Source of the DNA: JBKECP01 sp047974765
Lineage (GTDB): Bacteria; Pseudomonadota; Gammaproteobacteria; Pseudomonadales; Halieaceae
DNA length: 64,000 nt
Direction: 5' to 3'
Assembly: GCA_047974765.1 (NCBI GenBank)
Contig: JBKECP010000009.1
Coordinates: 228,606-292,605 of the forward strand
Below the pieces are notes generated by a model. The model was not told the origin of the DNA. It ran no database searches and was given only the letters and a program-made list of their open reading frames with translations. Shown here piece after piece: positions 17,742 through 26,357 of this stretch; the stretch's first letter is position 1; each line of letters starts with the position of its first letter. A program made the position numbers and the translations under genes.

Positions 17742-18854
17742 CTATCGGATTAGCTGCCCTGATGATGGATGGTCGCTGGCCACAATCCGGGGTGTGCGTA
17801 GTGGCATCCGTGTCAGCAGTTCATAGCCGATGCTGTCACTGTTAGCGGCCACTTCTGCCAGGGGTAGACTCTCGCCCCACAAGACAGCAGTATCGCCAGG
17901 CCGAACCGGTCCGATATCACTGACATCAACGGTGATCATGTCCATTGATACGCGACCTGCCAGCGGGCAGCGCTGGCCGTTTATCAGTACAGGTGTCCCA
18001 TTTAAAGCATTGCGCGGATAACCATCGCCGTAGCCGATAGTCACAGTGGCAATACGGGCAGCTTTGGTCGCAATCCAGGTGTTGCCATAACCAACGGCTT
18101 CACCAGGGGCGATGTCACGCACAGCGGTAACTGCTGATTGCAGGGTCATTACCGGGCGCAGATTCTGGTGATGAGCCGGATTATTTATGCCAAAGGGTGA
18201 GTTTCCCCACAACATGTAACCGGGGCGCACCCAATCGTAGTGGGCTTGAGGAAAAGCCAGTATAGCGGCGGAATTGGCTGCGCTGCACGGAGCGTTCAGG
18301 GGGGCGGCAATAGTGTTAAAACAGGTAATTTGCGCCAGGGTGTTGTCGGGGTTGGTGGCATCGGCACAGGCAAAATGTGTACTCAGCACGGGTTGTCCAA
18401 GGCTGTTGGGGCAGGCCAGCAGACGTTGATAAAAAATAGCGGCAGCCTGCGGTGTCACGCCAAGGCGATGCATGCCGGTATCAACCTTTAACCAGCACGG
18501 CACAGGCGCTGATAGCCTGGCACCTTCCAGCCAGCACAGCTGGCGTTCGCTATGGATGGTGAGCCAGAAACCGGTATCAGCTGCAATATTGATTTCGTCG
18601 GGGGAAAATACGCCCTGCAATAGCAAAATGGGTGCCCTGATACCGGCTTCGCGCAACGCCAGTGCTTCTTCAATACAGGCAACGGCCAGTGCATCGACAC
18701 TACTTTCAAGGGCGTGTGCCATGAGCGAGGCGCCGTGACCATAGGCGTTGGCCTTGACGACTGCCATAACCCGGCTATTGGGTGCCAGCTCTCGTACCCG
18801 TGCCAGATTATGGCGGGCGGCATCGAGATCCAGCAGGGCTTTGGCGGGGCGCAT
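17742..18854 (-). CDS. alr: Alanine racemase
   Basis: PLP enzyme interconverting L- and D-alanine. The 370-residue protein starts at the ATG at 18854 (MRPAKALLDLDAARHNL). The upstream extension of the frame would overlap the transaminase gene and is not conserved-looking. The PLP lysine is K34 in AVVKANAYGHG. The C-terminal beta-domain has AVGYGNTW and VSMDMITVDVSD, which carry the second catalytic tyrosine region and substrate loop. It is 31 bases downstream of the D-amino-acid transaminase gene, so together they could convert D-alanine made by transamination into L-alanine, besides serving cell-wall synthesis. Confidence 0.93.
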   Translation of the reverse strand: MRPAKALLDLDAARHNLARVRELAPNSRVMAVVKANAYGHGASLMAHALESSVDALAVACIEEALALREAGIRAPILLLQGVFSPDEINIAADTGFWLTIHSERQLCWLEGARLSAPVPCWLKVDTGMHRLGVTPQAAAIFYQRLLACPNSLGQPVLSTHFACADATNPDNTLAQITCFNTIAAPLNAPCSAANSAAILAFPQAHYDWVRPGYMLWGNSPFGINNPAHHQNLRPVMTLQSAVTAVRDIAPGEAVGYGNTWIATKAARIATVTIGYGDGYPRNALNGTPVLINGQRCPLAGRVSMDMITVDVSDIGPVRPGDTAVLWGESLPLAEVAANSDSIGYELLTRMPLRTPRIVASDHPSSGQLIR

Positions 18855-18885
18855 AGTTGTCGCTCTGTTGTGTACCTGTCGTATA

Positions 18886-19743
18886 TCAGTTATCAAAACG
18901 GTGTTGTTCAAACAGACTCTGGGCAGCAAGCCAGATATCACCGACTTCGCCATTGCCTACCGGCAGGCCGTCAATTTCAATCACTGGCGCCACTTCCTTG
19001 CTGGAGGAAGTCAGCCAGACTTCATCGGCGGTGCGCAGCTCATCCAGTGTCACTACGCGCTCCTGTACCGGCAGGCTGCCGTCCCTGCGAAGGATAGTCA
19101 ACAGCATTGAACGGGTGATGCCCGGCAATTTCTGGTGGTCCAGTTCGGGGGTGGCGATGATGCCGTTTTTGATGACAAATACATTGCAGGCAGCCGCTTC
19201 GGTCAGTTCACGATTACCATTGTAAAGAATGGTTTCATCATTGCCCTGAGCATGACCGAACTGATAGTGCATGACATTGCCCAGCAGGGCGGTAGATTTG
19301 ATATGACAGCGCTTCCAGCGTAAATCTTCAGTGGTGGATACACGGAAGTGGCGGCAGTTGTGTTTGTCAGCTGTCGGTGCGGATGGAATATCAAAGGCAA
19401 AGCCAAACAGGGTGGGGGCAATAGCGGTCGGATAGGCGTGATTGCGGCTGGTATCGGCACCGCGGCTGATATGGAAGTAAATACCCAGATTGCCACCACC
19501 ATTGCGTTCGATCAGCTGCTCAGTGATGGTGAGCCATTCATCCTGGTCGATATTAAAGGCAATTTCCAGGGCATCCAGACCGTGCTGCATCCGTTCCATA
19601 TGGGGGCGAAAACCGACAGTGCGGCCGTTATAGGTGGGTATCACTTCATAGATGCCATCACCAAAGAGAAAGCCGCGGTCCATCGGTGAAATCTGTGCTT
19701 CACTCATAGGCAGGTAATTGCCGTTCAGAAAAACAATGCTCAT
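18886..19743 (-). CDS. dat: D-amino-acid transaminase (class IV, D-alanine aminotransferase)
   Basis: PLP-dependent fold-type IV transaminase that typically exchanges D-glutamate and pyruvate for 2-oxoglutarate and D-alanine. At 285 residues it matches Dat in length. The N-terminus MSIVFLNGNYLPMSEAQISP with DRGFLFGDGIYEVIP is the family signature and fixes the start at the ATG at 19743. The frame runs on upstream to 19893, but that part overlaps the DUF4392 gene. The PLP lysine is in CHIKSTALLGNV, and the C-terminal TSSSKEVAPVIEIDG loop fits Dat or branched-chain aminotransferase relatives. The operon context (D-glutamate cyclase-like genes upstream, alr downstream) favours D-specificity. Confidence 0.85.
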   Translation of the reverse strand: MSIVFLNGNYLPMSEAQISPMDRGFLFGDGIYEVIPTYNGRTVGFRPHMERMQHGLDALEIAFNIDQDEWLTITEQLIERNGGGNLGIYFHISRGADTSRNHAYPTAIAPTLFGFAFDIPSAPTADKHNCRHFRVSTTEDLRWKRCHIKSTALLGNVMHYQFGHAQGNDETILYNGNRELTEAAACNVFVIKNGIIATPELDHQKLPGITRSMLLTILRRDGSLPVQERVVTLDELRTADEVWLTSSSKEVAPVIEIDGLPVGNGEVGDIWLAAQSLFEQHRFDN

Positions 19744-19828
19744 ATTGGTTGATCCTGTCTGTTTATCGAACTGTTTGCCGTACATGCCAGTCGAACGGCT
19801 ATTGGTAATTTCTGCCTGATGAAGTCGC

Positions 19829-20695
19829 TTAATGGCCAAAGCCGCCGAGTTGGCGCAGCTGGGCAATGATGGCACAGCCTTCACTGACATCAAGACCGTC
19901 TTCGGTCAGGGTATTTTTACGGCTGATACCATCGACGCTACCCTTTGCAGAGAGATAGCCAAGAACGGACAAGGGATCGGTATCTGCCAGCAGGTCCTGT
20001 TTTGACCAGTACGCAAGAAAAAGTATCAGGCCATAGGCCGCCCAATTGGAGACATCTGCGACCAGCAGCTCGTCACAGGTGGTGACAGAGGCGCGAATAT
20101 TCAAAGTGGCGATAGTATCGGCAATGCGCCCCATGCCGATTTCATTGCCGCCATCACCAATACCGATCGTTGGGCAGCTGGCTCTCCCGGTGGTCTGTTC
20201 GACAAAGGGATCGAAAATACCACAGTAAGGGCTGATGTCCTCGCCGCGCATATTGTAGTAGCGGCCATCATCACACAGGCCCGGATGCTCGATGGCAATG
20301 ATTGCTCCCGGCTGCAATTCAGCCAGTATTTCACTGGCTTGCTGTCGGGCACTATCAATGTCACGGGCCGTTAGTGCAAGACAGCGGTAATCCTCGCACA
20401 AGGCACTGTACAGGGGTTCTGCACAGGCCAGTACGGGTTTACCGTCCAGTGCGGTCAGCGCCTGATAGAGCGCAATGGCACCAACCGGGCCATCGGTTTC
20501 AAATGTACCGGCTACCGGAAAACCGGTACCAATAATGATCGAAGCCTTACTCTGCTGCTGTAATGCCTGATAGAGCAAGGTGGCGGCACGCCGGTAGTAG
20601 CCACTGGTCAGCGCCTGCCGGGCCATTTGCATCTGGCGGGGGTTGCGAGCCACCAGTAATGCTTCGACCGCCTCACTCAAGTGTGCTTCATTCAC
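19829..20695 (-). CDS. DUF4392 protein, D-glutamate cyclase-like C-terminal domain
   Basis: 288-residue protein matching the DUF4392 domain. In mammalian mitochondrial D-glutamate cyclase this domain is fused to a DUF1445 domain, and that enzyme interconverts D-glutamate and 5-oxo-D-proline. Visible features are a nucleotide-binding-like glycine stretch IIIGTGFPVAGTFETDGPVG near residue 53, AIIAIEHPGLCDDGRYYNMRG, and CPTIGIGDGGNEIGMGRI near residue 171. The start is a GTG that overlaps the pxpC stop by four bases (GTGA). Its partner domain is encoded at the head of the same operon (23158-23949). Role in D-glutamate/5-oxoproline metabolism is inferred from domain and context. Confidence 0.82.
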   Translation of the reverse strand: MNEAHLSEAVEALLVARNPRQMQMARQALTSGYYRRAATLLYQALQQQSKASIIIGTGFPVAGTFETDGPVGAIALYQALTALDGKPVLACAEPLYSALCEDYRCLALTARDIDSARQQASEILAELQPGAIIAIEHPGLCDDGRYYNMRGEDISPYCGIFDPFVEQTTGRASCPTIGIGDGGNEIGMGRIADTIATLNIRASVTTCDELLVADVSNWAAYGLILFLAYWSKQDLLADTDPLSVLGYLSAKGSVDGISRKNTLTEDGLDVSEGCAIIAQLRQLGGFGH

Positions 20696-21663
20696 GATTC
20701 AGACGCTCCCTCTGATGGTGCCAGCTCTGGCAGGGGCAGATGTTCGTTGCGATAGGCGGCCAGGTGCAGGGCATTGTGGGCTTCTTCAATACTGATGGGG
20801 CAGAAGCACACCTCAGTGCCGGGCCTGCTCTGGGCCAGTCGCGCCACATCCAGTGACAGTACCGCGCCTATTTTGGGATAGCCTCCAATAGTTTGGCGGT
20901 CGTTAAGCAGCACAATGGGCTGACCGTCAGCGGGAATCTGTACCGCACCAAAACAAATCCCCTCAGATAAAATGCCGTTGATATTACAACTTATGGCGGG
21001 GCCTTCCAGACAATAGCCCATGCGATCGCAGCGTTCACTGACGCGATAGCTCGCGCTGAAAAAACGCTGCTGTTCGCGTTTACTAAAGGCCGCCTGCTGA
21101 TAGCCGGGAATAAGTCGCAGTATCAGATCACCACTGTAGTTGGGCCAGTATTTTTGCGGCAGTTGGCGCAGGATTGTGTCGCTGTTGGCCTTACAGGGTA
21201 ATTTGTCGCCCGTTGTGAGTGCGCGCCCGCCGATACCACCGATGCTTTCGCGCACAACGGTGGCACTGCTGCCGAATTGGGCTTCAATAGCAAAGCCACC
21301 AGCTACGCCCAGATAGCTGCGGCAGCCAGCTCTGCCTTCAGCATCGGTATAGCCGAGGCTGATCCGGTCACCTGTCTGAACGGGATGAACCTGCCACAGA
21401 GACTTTTTCTGATCATTGATAGTCAGTGCCAGACTGGCACCGGTGACGCAGATATGGGTGTTGGTAGCAGCCTGTAATACCAGCCCGCCAAAACTGATTT
21501 CAATGGCTGTGGCATTGCGTTCATTGCCCAGCAGACGCTGGCAGAGCAGGTAGGCTTGTAGATCGAGAGGGCCGCCAGTCGTCAGGCCGATACGTTGCTG
21601 GCCGTAGCGGCCGCTATCCTGTAACAGACTCAGCAGACCCGGCTGCAAGACTTCCATAGTCAT
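20692..21663 (-). CDS. pxpC: 5-oxoprolinase subunit PxpC (KipA-like carboxyltransferase family)
   Basis: Subunit of the prokaryotic ATP-dependent 5-oxoprolinase PxpABC, which opens L-5-oxoproline to L-glutamate in the cytoplasm. 323 residues. Family marks are the N-terminal VLQPGLLSLLQDSGRYGQQRIGLTTGGPLD, YLGVAGGF near residue 117, RESIGGIGGRAL, and PADGQPIVLLNDRQTIGGYPKIGAV near residue 245. The ATG at 21663 overlaps the pxpB stop by four bases. It is homologous to the C-terminal domain of urea amidolyase-type carboxyltransferases. Older annotations call it KipA or a biotin-dependent carboxyltransferase. Confidence 0.9.
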   Translation of the reverse strand: MTMEVLQPGLLSLLQDSGRYGQQRIGLTTGGPLDLQAYLLCQRLLGNERNATAIEISFGGLVLQAATNTHICVTGASLALTINDQKKSLWQVHPVQTGDRISLGYTDAEGRAGCRSYLGVAGGFAIEAQFGSSATVVRESIGGIGGRALTTGDKLPCKANSDTILRQLPQKYWPNYSGDLILRLIPGYQQAAFSKREQQRFFSASYRVSERCDRMGYCLEGPAISCNINGILSEGICFGAVQIPADGQPIVLLNDRQTIGGYPKIGAVLSLDVARLAQSRPGTEVCFCPISIEEAHNALHLAAYRNEHLPLPELAPSEGASES

Positions 21664-22391
21664 GGTAGCTGCTCATTTTTCGGTTCTTCGCCACCCAGTT
21701 CGAGGTAGCGTTGTCGGCAGACGGGCTCAAAGTATACCCGGTCGCCAACAGCAATTGGCATTGTGGGCTGTGCTTGTGCATTGAACAGTCGTGTGGGGCA
21801 AAGACCGATCAGGTTCCAGCCGCCGGGTGAGGCTGCCGGATAGACGGCTGTTTGCCGATCGGCGATGGCGACTGCACCGCGTGGTACCCGCTGTCGTGGA
21901 GTAGCCAGCCGGGGGGCGGCAATACGTTCATCGACCTGACCCAGATAGGCAAAACCGGGGGCAAAACCGATGGCATAAACCCGGTATTCCGTTTCACTGT
22001 GAATGGCAATCACTTCATCAACGGATAAACCAGCGTGTTTAGCCAGCGCTTCCAGGTCGGCACCGGCCTCTGGCGCATAATAGACAGGCAGGCATACTTT
22101 GCGACTGTTGTTTTCGCTGACAGCGGGCATGTTTTGCAGGGCTTGCAGTATGCGTGTACGCACATGGAAGTGATCGCAGCGCAGAGGATCATAAATGATC
22201 AGGAGCGATGCGTAGGAGGGGATCAGGTCAATCAGGTTGTTGCCGAGTACGGTTTCAATAATATTGCATGCCAACTGAACTTTATTGGAGATGATGGGGT
22301 TGGTCTCATTGCCAAGATAGAGGATCAGCGCACCCTCACCAGCCTGTGTCAATCGCATGAAAGCCGCCTGTGTGGGACTATCTTTCATCAT
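21660..22391 (-). CDS. pxpB: 5-oxoprolinase subunit PxpB (KipI-like)
   Basis: 243-residue KipI/PxpB family protein (carboxyltransferase domain subdomain C/D), which forms the 5-oxoprolinase with PxpA and PxpC. The conserved core IHSETEYRVYAIGFAPGFAYLG near residue 131 is followed by APRLATPRQRVPRGAVAIA and AVYPAASPGGWNLIG, all diagnostic. The KipI name comes from Bacillus sporulation-kinase inhibition, which is not relevant to this operon context. Tandem ATG codons lie at 22391 and 22388. The first overlaps the pxpA stop by four bases and is chosen. Confidence 0.9.
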   Translation of the reverse strand: MMKDSPTQAAFMRLTQAGEGALILYLGNETNPIISNKVQLACNIIETVLGNNLIDLIPSYASLLIIYDPLRCDHFHVRTRILQALQNMPAVSENNSRKVCLPVYYAPEAGADLEALAKHAGLSVDEVIAIHSETEYRVYAIGFAPGFAYLGQVDERIAAPRLATPRQRVPRGAVAIADRQTAVYPAASPGGWNLIGLCPTRLFNAQAQPTMPIAVGDRVYFEPVCRQRYLELGGEEPKNEQLP

Positions 22392-23125
22392 GGCTTTCTA
22401 TCAACAATAGCCCGGATTGTCTGAATGGCCTGCACACCTTCGGGATTGTCACCATGTACACAGAGGGTGTCGGCCTGTAACGGCAAAATCTGGCCGCTGA
22501 CGGTAGTGACCGTACCTTGCTCCTGTAGCTGGCGGACCTGTGCCAGCATTTTTTCCCGGGTGTGGACAGCGCCGCTTTTGTCTCGTGACAGCAGTGAGCC
22601 GTTATCGTCGTAACAGCGGTCGGCAAAGGCTTCAAACAGTAGTCCTGGCAGACCGGCTGTTTCTGCTTCACGGCGGTGGATGTCCGCCTCAGGCGTGGCC
22701 AACAGCATCAGTTTCAGGGGGCGGTGATAGTAAGCGAGGGCGCTCATTACGCTGTTGCGAATAACGTTGTTGGCCATCATGTCATTGTAGAGGGCGCCGT
22801 GAGGTTTTACATAGTCCAGTTGTACTTTTTCACTGATGGCCATACCGTCAAGCGCGCCGATCTGATAGAGCAGACTGGCGATCAACTCATCTTCACTGAG
22901 ATTCATCGAGCGACGACCAAAGCCGACCAGATCGGGGTAGGCCGGGTGAGCGCCTGAACGTACGCCGTGGTGAGCAGCCAGAGCCAATGTATTGCGTATT
23001 GTCAGTGGGTCGCCACCGTGGAAGCCACAGGCGATATTGGCCAGATGGATGTGCGGCATGACATCGTTGTCCATGCCCATTCTCCAGTTGCCATAGCTTT
23101 CACCAAGATCGCAGTTCAGCAACAT
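22388..23125 (-). CDS. pxpA: 5-oxoprolinase subunit PxpA (LamB/YcsF family)
   Basis: 245 residues, essentially the same length as characterised PxpA. The N-terminus MLLNCDLGESYGNWRMG fixes the start at the ATG at 23125, with GGAG nine bases upstream. A TTG further upstream at 23161 is less likely. Conserved stretches are HIHLANIACGFHGGDPLTI near residue 28, AHHGVRSGAHPAYPDLVGFGRR near residue 55, YVKPHGALYNDM near residue 95, FADRCYDDNGSLLSR near residue 157 and TLCVHGDNPEGVQ near the end. These match the metal-dependent YcsF/NodB-like fold. Follows the DUF1445 gene after 32 bases in the same operon. Confidence 0.92.
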   Translation of the reverse strand: MLLNCDLGESYGNWRMGMDNDVMPHIHLANIACGFHGGDPLTIRNTLALAAHHGVRSGAHPAYPDLVGFGRRSMNLSEDELIASLLYQIGALDGMAISEKVQLDYVKPHGALYNDMMANNVIRNSVMSALAYYHRPLKLMLLATPEADIHRREAETAGLPGLLFEAFADRCYDDNGSLLSRDKSGAVHTREKMLAQVRQLQEQGTVTTVSGQILPLQADTLCVHGDNPEGVQAIQTIRAIVDRKP

Positions 23126-23157
23126 GATGTGAGTCTCCTGTTCCGGGCGAGCATCAT

Positions 23158-23949
23158 TCAAAGCACAGCCAACTGACTGTTGCGCAAGTCAGTGACCAGC
23201 ATGCAGCCGGGGCTGTGGGTGATGGCCAGCGGGGCTCTGGCCTGTTCCAGAACCACCTGTGGTGTTACTCCGCAGGCCCAGAAAACCGGCAGCTCATCAG
23301 TGGCAATGGAGACCGCGTCACCATAATCCGGTGTTGACAGATCACTGATGCCAATCAGGGCTGGGTCACCAATATGCACTGGTGCGCCGTGTACTGAAGG
23401 AAAACGGGTGCAAATCTGAACGGCACGGATAGCGTCGGCTGCCCGCATGGGCCGCATACTGACTACCATATTGCCGTTGAAGGGGCCAGCCTCACGGCAG
23501 GCGATATGACTGCGATACATCGGCACATTCACGCCCTCAGTGATATTGCGGATCTCCAGGCCGTCCGCAAGCAGGGCCTCTTCAAAAGAGAAGGAGCAGC
23601 CCAGAGCGAAAGTGACCAGATCCTCCTGCCATAGGGCACTGATATCGTCGATTTCATCAGTCAGTTTGCCATTGCGAAAAATACGGTAACCGGGTACATC
23701 GCTACGAATGTCGATATCCCCAAGATCCGGCAAAAAAGGGGTGCCCGGTGTGCCGGACATTCCGATCAGAGGGCAAGGCCTGGGATTAAGCTGGCAGAAA
23801 CGCAAAAAGTCATTGGCCCAGGCGGCGGGTAAAATGGCGAGATTACACTGTACATAACCGGCGGCCATACCTGAGGTATTGCCCCGATAATCGCCTTTTC
23901 GAATGATCTGTCTGAGCTGTGCTGGTGTGAGCGACTTTAGCATTGACAC
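23158..23949 (-). CDS. DUF1445 (YcsI family) putative hydro-lyase / D-glutamate cyclase-like protein
   Basis: About 263 residues of the YcsI/DUF1445 family, equivalent to the other domain of mammalian D-glutamate cyclase. Diagnostic segments are GMAAGYVQCNLAILPAAWANDF near residue 28, FCQLNPRPCPLI, CSFSFEEALLADGLEIRNI near residue 117, VPMYRSHI, and ITHSPGCMLVTDLRN at the C-terminus. I start it at the GTG at 23949 because GGGGGAG lies seven bases upstream; a GTG at 23973 is also in frame. It is the first gene of the pxp operon. The family name hydro-lyase is historical, and the chemistry here is inferred from operon partners. Confidence 0.85.
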   Translation of the reverse strand: MSMLKSLTPAQLRQIIRKGDYRGNTSGMAAGYVQCNLAILPAAWANDFLRFCQLNPRPCPLIGMSGTPGTPFLPDLGDIDIRSDVPGYRIFRNGKLTDEIDDISALWQEDLVTFALGCSFSFEEALLADGLEIRNITEGVNVPMYRSHIACREAGPFNGNMVVSMRPMRAADAIRAVQICTRFPSVHGAPVHIGDPALIGISDLSTPDYGDAVSIATDELPVFWACGVTPQVVLEQARAPLAITHSPGCMLVTDLRNSQLAVL

Positions 23950-24600
23950 ATCGGCGCTCCCCCTGTAATTCACCGTGACTTTGCGTTGGTTATTCTACTC
24001 GAATCACAAGTGACTTAACCAGAGCTGGCAAGTGCTCTAACCTGATTTGGTCGGCAGCGTCATTTCTCGCCGGTTCTGCAAATCCTATAAAAAACGGGTG
24101 TTGATATGAGTCGTCTTATAAATAAAAGAATAACCTTGATGACTGGCTTATCTTTTTACGAAAACAATGAATCCAAAACAGACTGTTTTCAACAGCCAGA
24201 GCCATTTTTCAGCAATTTGATTTTACTGCTCGACGAAGCCTTCACGCTGGCATTGACATGGCAAATACTGTTGGTTCCGGATGGCTGTCGGACGATCAAA
24301 GAGCGCGGTTAATTACCTGTTGAACAGGAGTCGACCACGGCGGGTGAAGCAACATGAACAGCCGTAAATATAAGACAGACTGATACAGTAAGGGGTATTC
24401 GATCAGGCCACAATTGTATCCGTTATCTATCCGTCATCTGATTAAGTGCTAACTTTTGTGCTACAGCTCAAATAATAGATAATTGTCAAGTCAATAGCAC
24501 GAATACCTCACAAAGCCGGTTTTGGCAATCTGTGCTCCAGAGTCAAATTGTTTTATCCTGAGTACTTTCAGTTACTGGTTTACCAACAAAGGTCCGCTTT
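23950..24600. other. 650-bp intergenic region between divergent pxp operon and patatin gene
   Basis: Holds the promoters of the DUF1445-pxp operon (minus) and the patatin gene (plus). A 68-codon open frame at 24106-24312 has no Shine-Dalgarno and a non-characteristic product. The stretch ending in CCGGATGGCTGTCGGACGATC near 24277-24297 faintly resembles one end of the dispersed repeats, but not enough to call a copy. AT-rich DNA at 24420-24500 likely includes the patatin promoter. Nothing else could be identified. Confidence 0.5.
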
Positions 24601-26283
24601 ATGACCAAAACCCGCAAACTTCACAAACTCGAACGAGAGATGGATCAGTGCAACAGTTATGAGCAGTGGTATGAGCTTGCCCTGAAGCACGATGAAATAT
24701 CCGGCATGAGACGCTGGCGGGAGCGGGATCAGTCCACGCAATATGATCACGGTGAAATCCGGATGCGTCTGGATCGGTTGCGCTCGCTCAGAGCCCGTCA
24801 TGACTATGAAGGCCTGTTGTTTGCCCTTAATGAAGGGATCCACGGCAATATGGGGGGGATGGGCCGCAGCTCACTCTATCAGCGGGCCAGGTCTGGTACT
24901 AAATTGCTGATCGAGCAGTATATTGATGAGATTGATGATTCTTTGCGCTGCCTGGCGGAACTGGATATAAACCAGATCAGTCATCAGGAAAAACTCGACT
25001 TTTTCTATCGCGCCAATATTTGCTACGGTCGTTCCGGTTTGATGCTCAGTGGCGGCGGGGTATTGGGTTTTTATCACCTGGGTGTGGTACGAGTATTATT
25101 GCAGCAACATCTTTTGCCGCGGGTTATTTCAGGCTCCAGTGCTGGTTCATTGATGGCTGGATTGTTGGGTACACGTACCAATGAGGAGTTGAAACATTTT
25201 TTTGATCCGGCAAATCTGATTTTTGAAGCTGAGCGGGAGGCCAGCACGCTATCGCGTATTATGCTGGGTGGCAATTCCCAGCTGGACGTTACCGATCTTG
25301 AAAATATTGTTGAGCGCCTGGTGGGAGATTTAACCTTCCAGGAGGCTTATGAAAAAACCGGCAGGCAGATCAGCATTACCATCGCACCGGCGGAGCATCA
25401 CCAGCGCTCGCGTCTGCTCAATGCCATAACCTCCCCCAATGTTTATGTGCGTTCGGCTGTGAAAGCTTCATGCTCTGTACCTGGCGTTTTTCCACCAGTG
25501 ATGCTGATGGCAAAAAATGTTCACGGCGAAGAGCAGCCTTATCTGCCTACTCGCAAGTGGGTGGATGGTTCAATAGCGGATGATCTGCCAGCCAAGCGCT
25601 TGTCGCGTCTGTACAGTACCAACCACTATATTGTCAGTATGGTTAATCCCATTGCCACGCCTTTTCTCAGCCGTGATGGCGAACATGGCAAGCTGCGTAC
25701 GGCGCTGGGTTCCCTGGGCGTGGGTATTGGTCGTGAGTTGTTGAATTTTTACCGCGGTATTGCCCAGAAAAAAGGTGATAGCTGGCCCCGGGTCAATTTG
25801 ATGCTCAATAGCATGCACAGCCTGATGGATCAGGAATACAGCGGCGATATCAATATTGTACCCAGCTTCCGTTGGTATAATCCGGCCAAAGTTCTGTCTC
25901 ATCCCACAGAAAAGGAATTGATTTATCTGATGGAGGCTGGCCAGCACAGTACTTTCCCCCAGGTTGAGGCGATCCGCATTTGTACCAAAATCGGGCGTAC
26001 CATGGAGGAGATTCTGCACCGTTTCGAGTACGGTGATCTGCATCAGGAAGAGGCTGTTGCACTCAAACCGCGCAGCTCCCGTCGGCGGCCACCAGCGACC
26101 CGTTCAGACCGTGAATCCCTGCGTAGACAGCTGGTTGCGAGACAATCCCACGATGCTGTTACTGCAACAGCTGCAAAATCGGCTTCTACACCCGGAAAAA
26201 AACACAGTGCCGCAGGTGCAAAAAAAGTAAAGGCCAAAGCCAAAACCAAAACCAAAACAGACAAGGGTCATCAGGCTGCCTGA
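24601..26283 (+). CDS. Patatin-like phospholipase with N-terminal DUF3336
   Basis: 560-residue predicted lipid acyl hydrolase. An N-terminal DUF3336 region (about residues 1-150, starting KTRKLHKLEREMDQCNSYEQW) precedes the patatin domain. The oxyanion loop is LSGGGVLGFYHLG near residue 150, the nucleophile serine is in GSSAGS (about residue 180), and the dyad aspartate is in DGSIADDLP near residue 321. This architecture is shared with fungal triacylglycerol lipases Tgl3/4/5 and proteobacterial homologues, so storage-lipid or membrane-lipid turnover is plausible. The last about 35 residues are a lysine/alanine-rich tail (KKVKAKAKTKTKT). It is followed by an intrinsic terminator. Confidence 0.9.
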   Translation: MTKTRKLHKLEREMDQCNSYEQWYELALKHDEISGMRRWRERDQSTQYDHGEIRMRLDRLRSLRARHDYEGLLFALNEGIHGNMGGMGRSSLYQRARSGTKLLIEQYIDEIDDSLRCLAELDINQISHQEKLDFFYRANICYGRSGLMLSGGGVLGFYHLGVVRVLLQQHLLPRVISGSSAGSLMAGLLGTRTNEELKHFFDPANLIFEAEREASTLSRIMLGGNSQLDVTDLENIVERLVGDLTFQEAYEKTGRQISITIAPAEHHQRSRLLNAITSPNVYVRSAVKASCSVPGVFPPVMLMAKNVHGEEQPYLPTRKWVDGSIADDLPAKRLSRLYSTNHYIVSMVNPIATPFLSRDGEHGKLRTALGSLGVGIGRELLNFYRGIAQKKGDSWPRVNLMLNSMHSLMDQEYSGDINIVPSFRWYNPAKVLSHPTEKELIYLMEAGQHSTFPQVEAIRICTKIGRTMEEILHRFEYGDLHQEEAVALKPRSSRRRPPATRSDRESLRRQLVARQSHDAVTATAAKSASTPGKKHSAAGAKKVKAKAKTKTKTDKGHQAA

Positions 26284-26317
26284 AATTCGGTCAAATAAAA
26301 TTCATAGCATAAGAACA

Positions 26318-26337
26318 GGGCTTTAAGCCCCGTTTTT
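26318..26337 (+). terminator. Intrinsic terminator after the patatin gene
   Basis: GGGCTTTAAGCCC at 26318-26330 forms a GC-rich hairpin directly followed by CGTTTTT. It lies 35 bases after the patatin stop and before the convergent phosphotransferase gene, so it may work for the plus strand mainly. Confidence 0.7.
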
Positions 26338-26357
26338 ATGGGGTGATGTGCAGGTTT

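Noticed and set aside
24106..24312. 68-codon plus-strand frame between the pxp operon and the patatin gene
   Set aside because: No Shine-Dalgarno, no recognisable domain, unusual composition, and it lies in a promoter-like AT-rich region.
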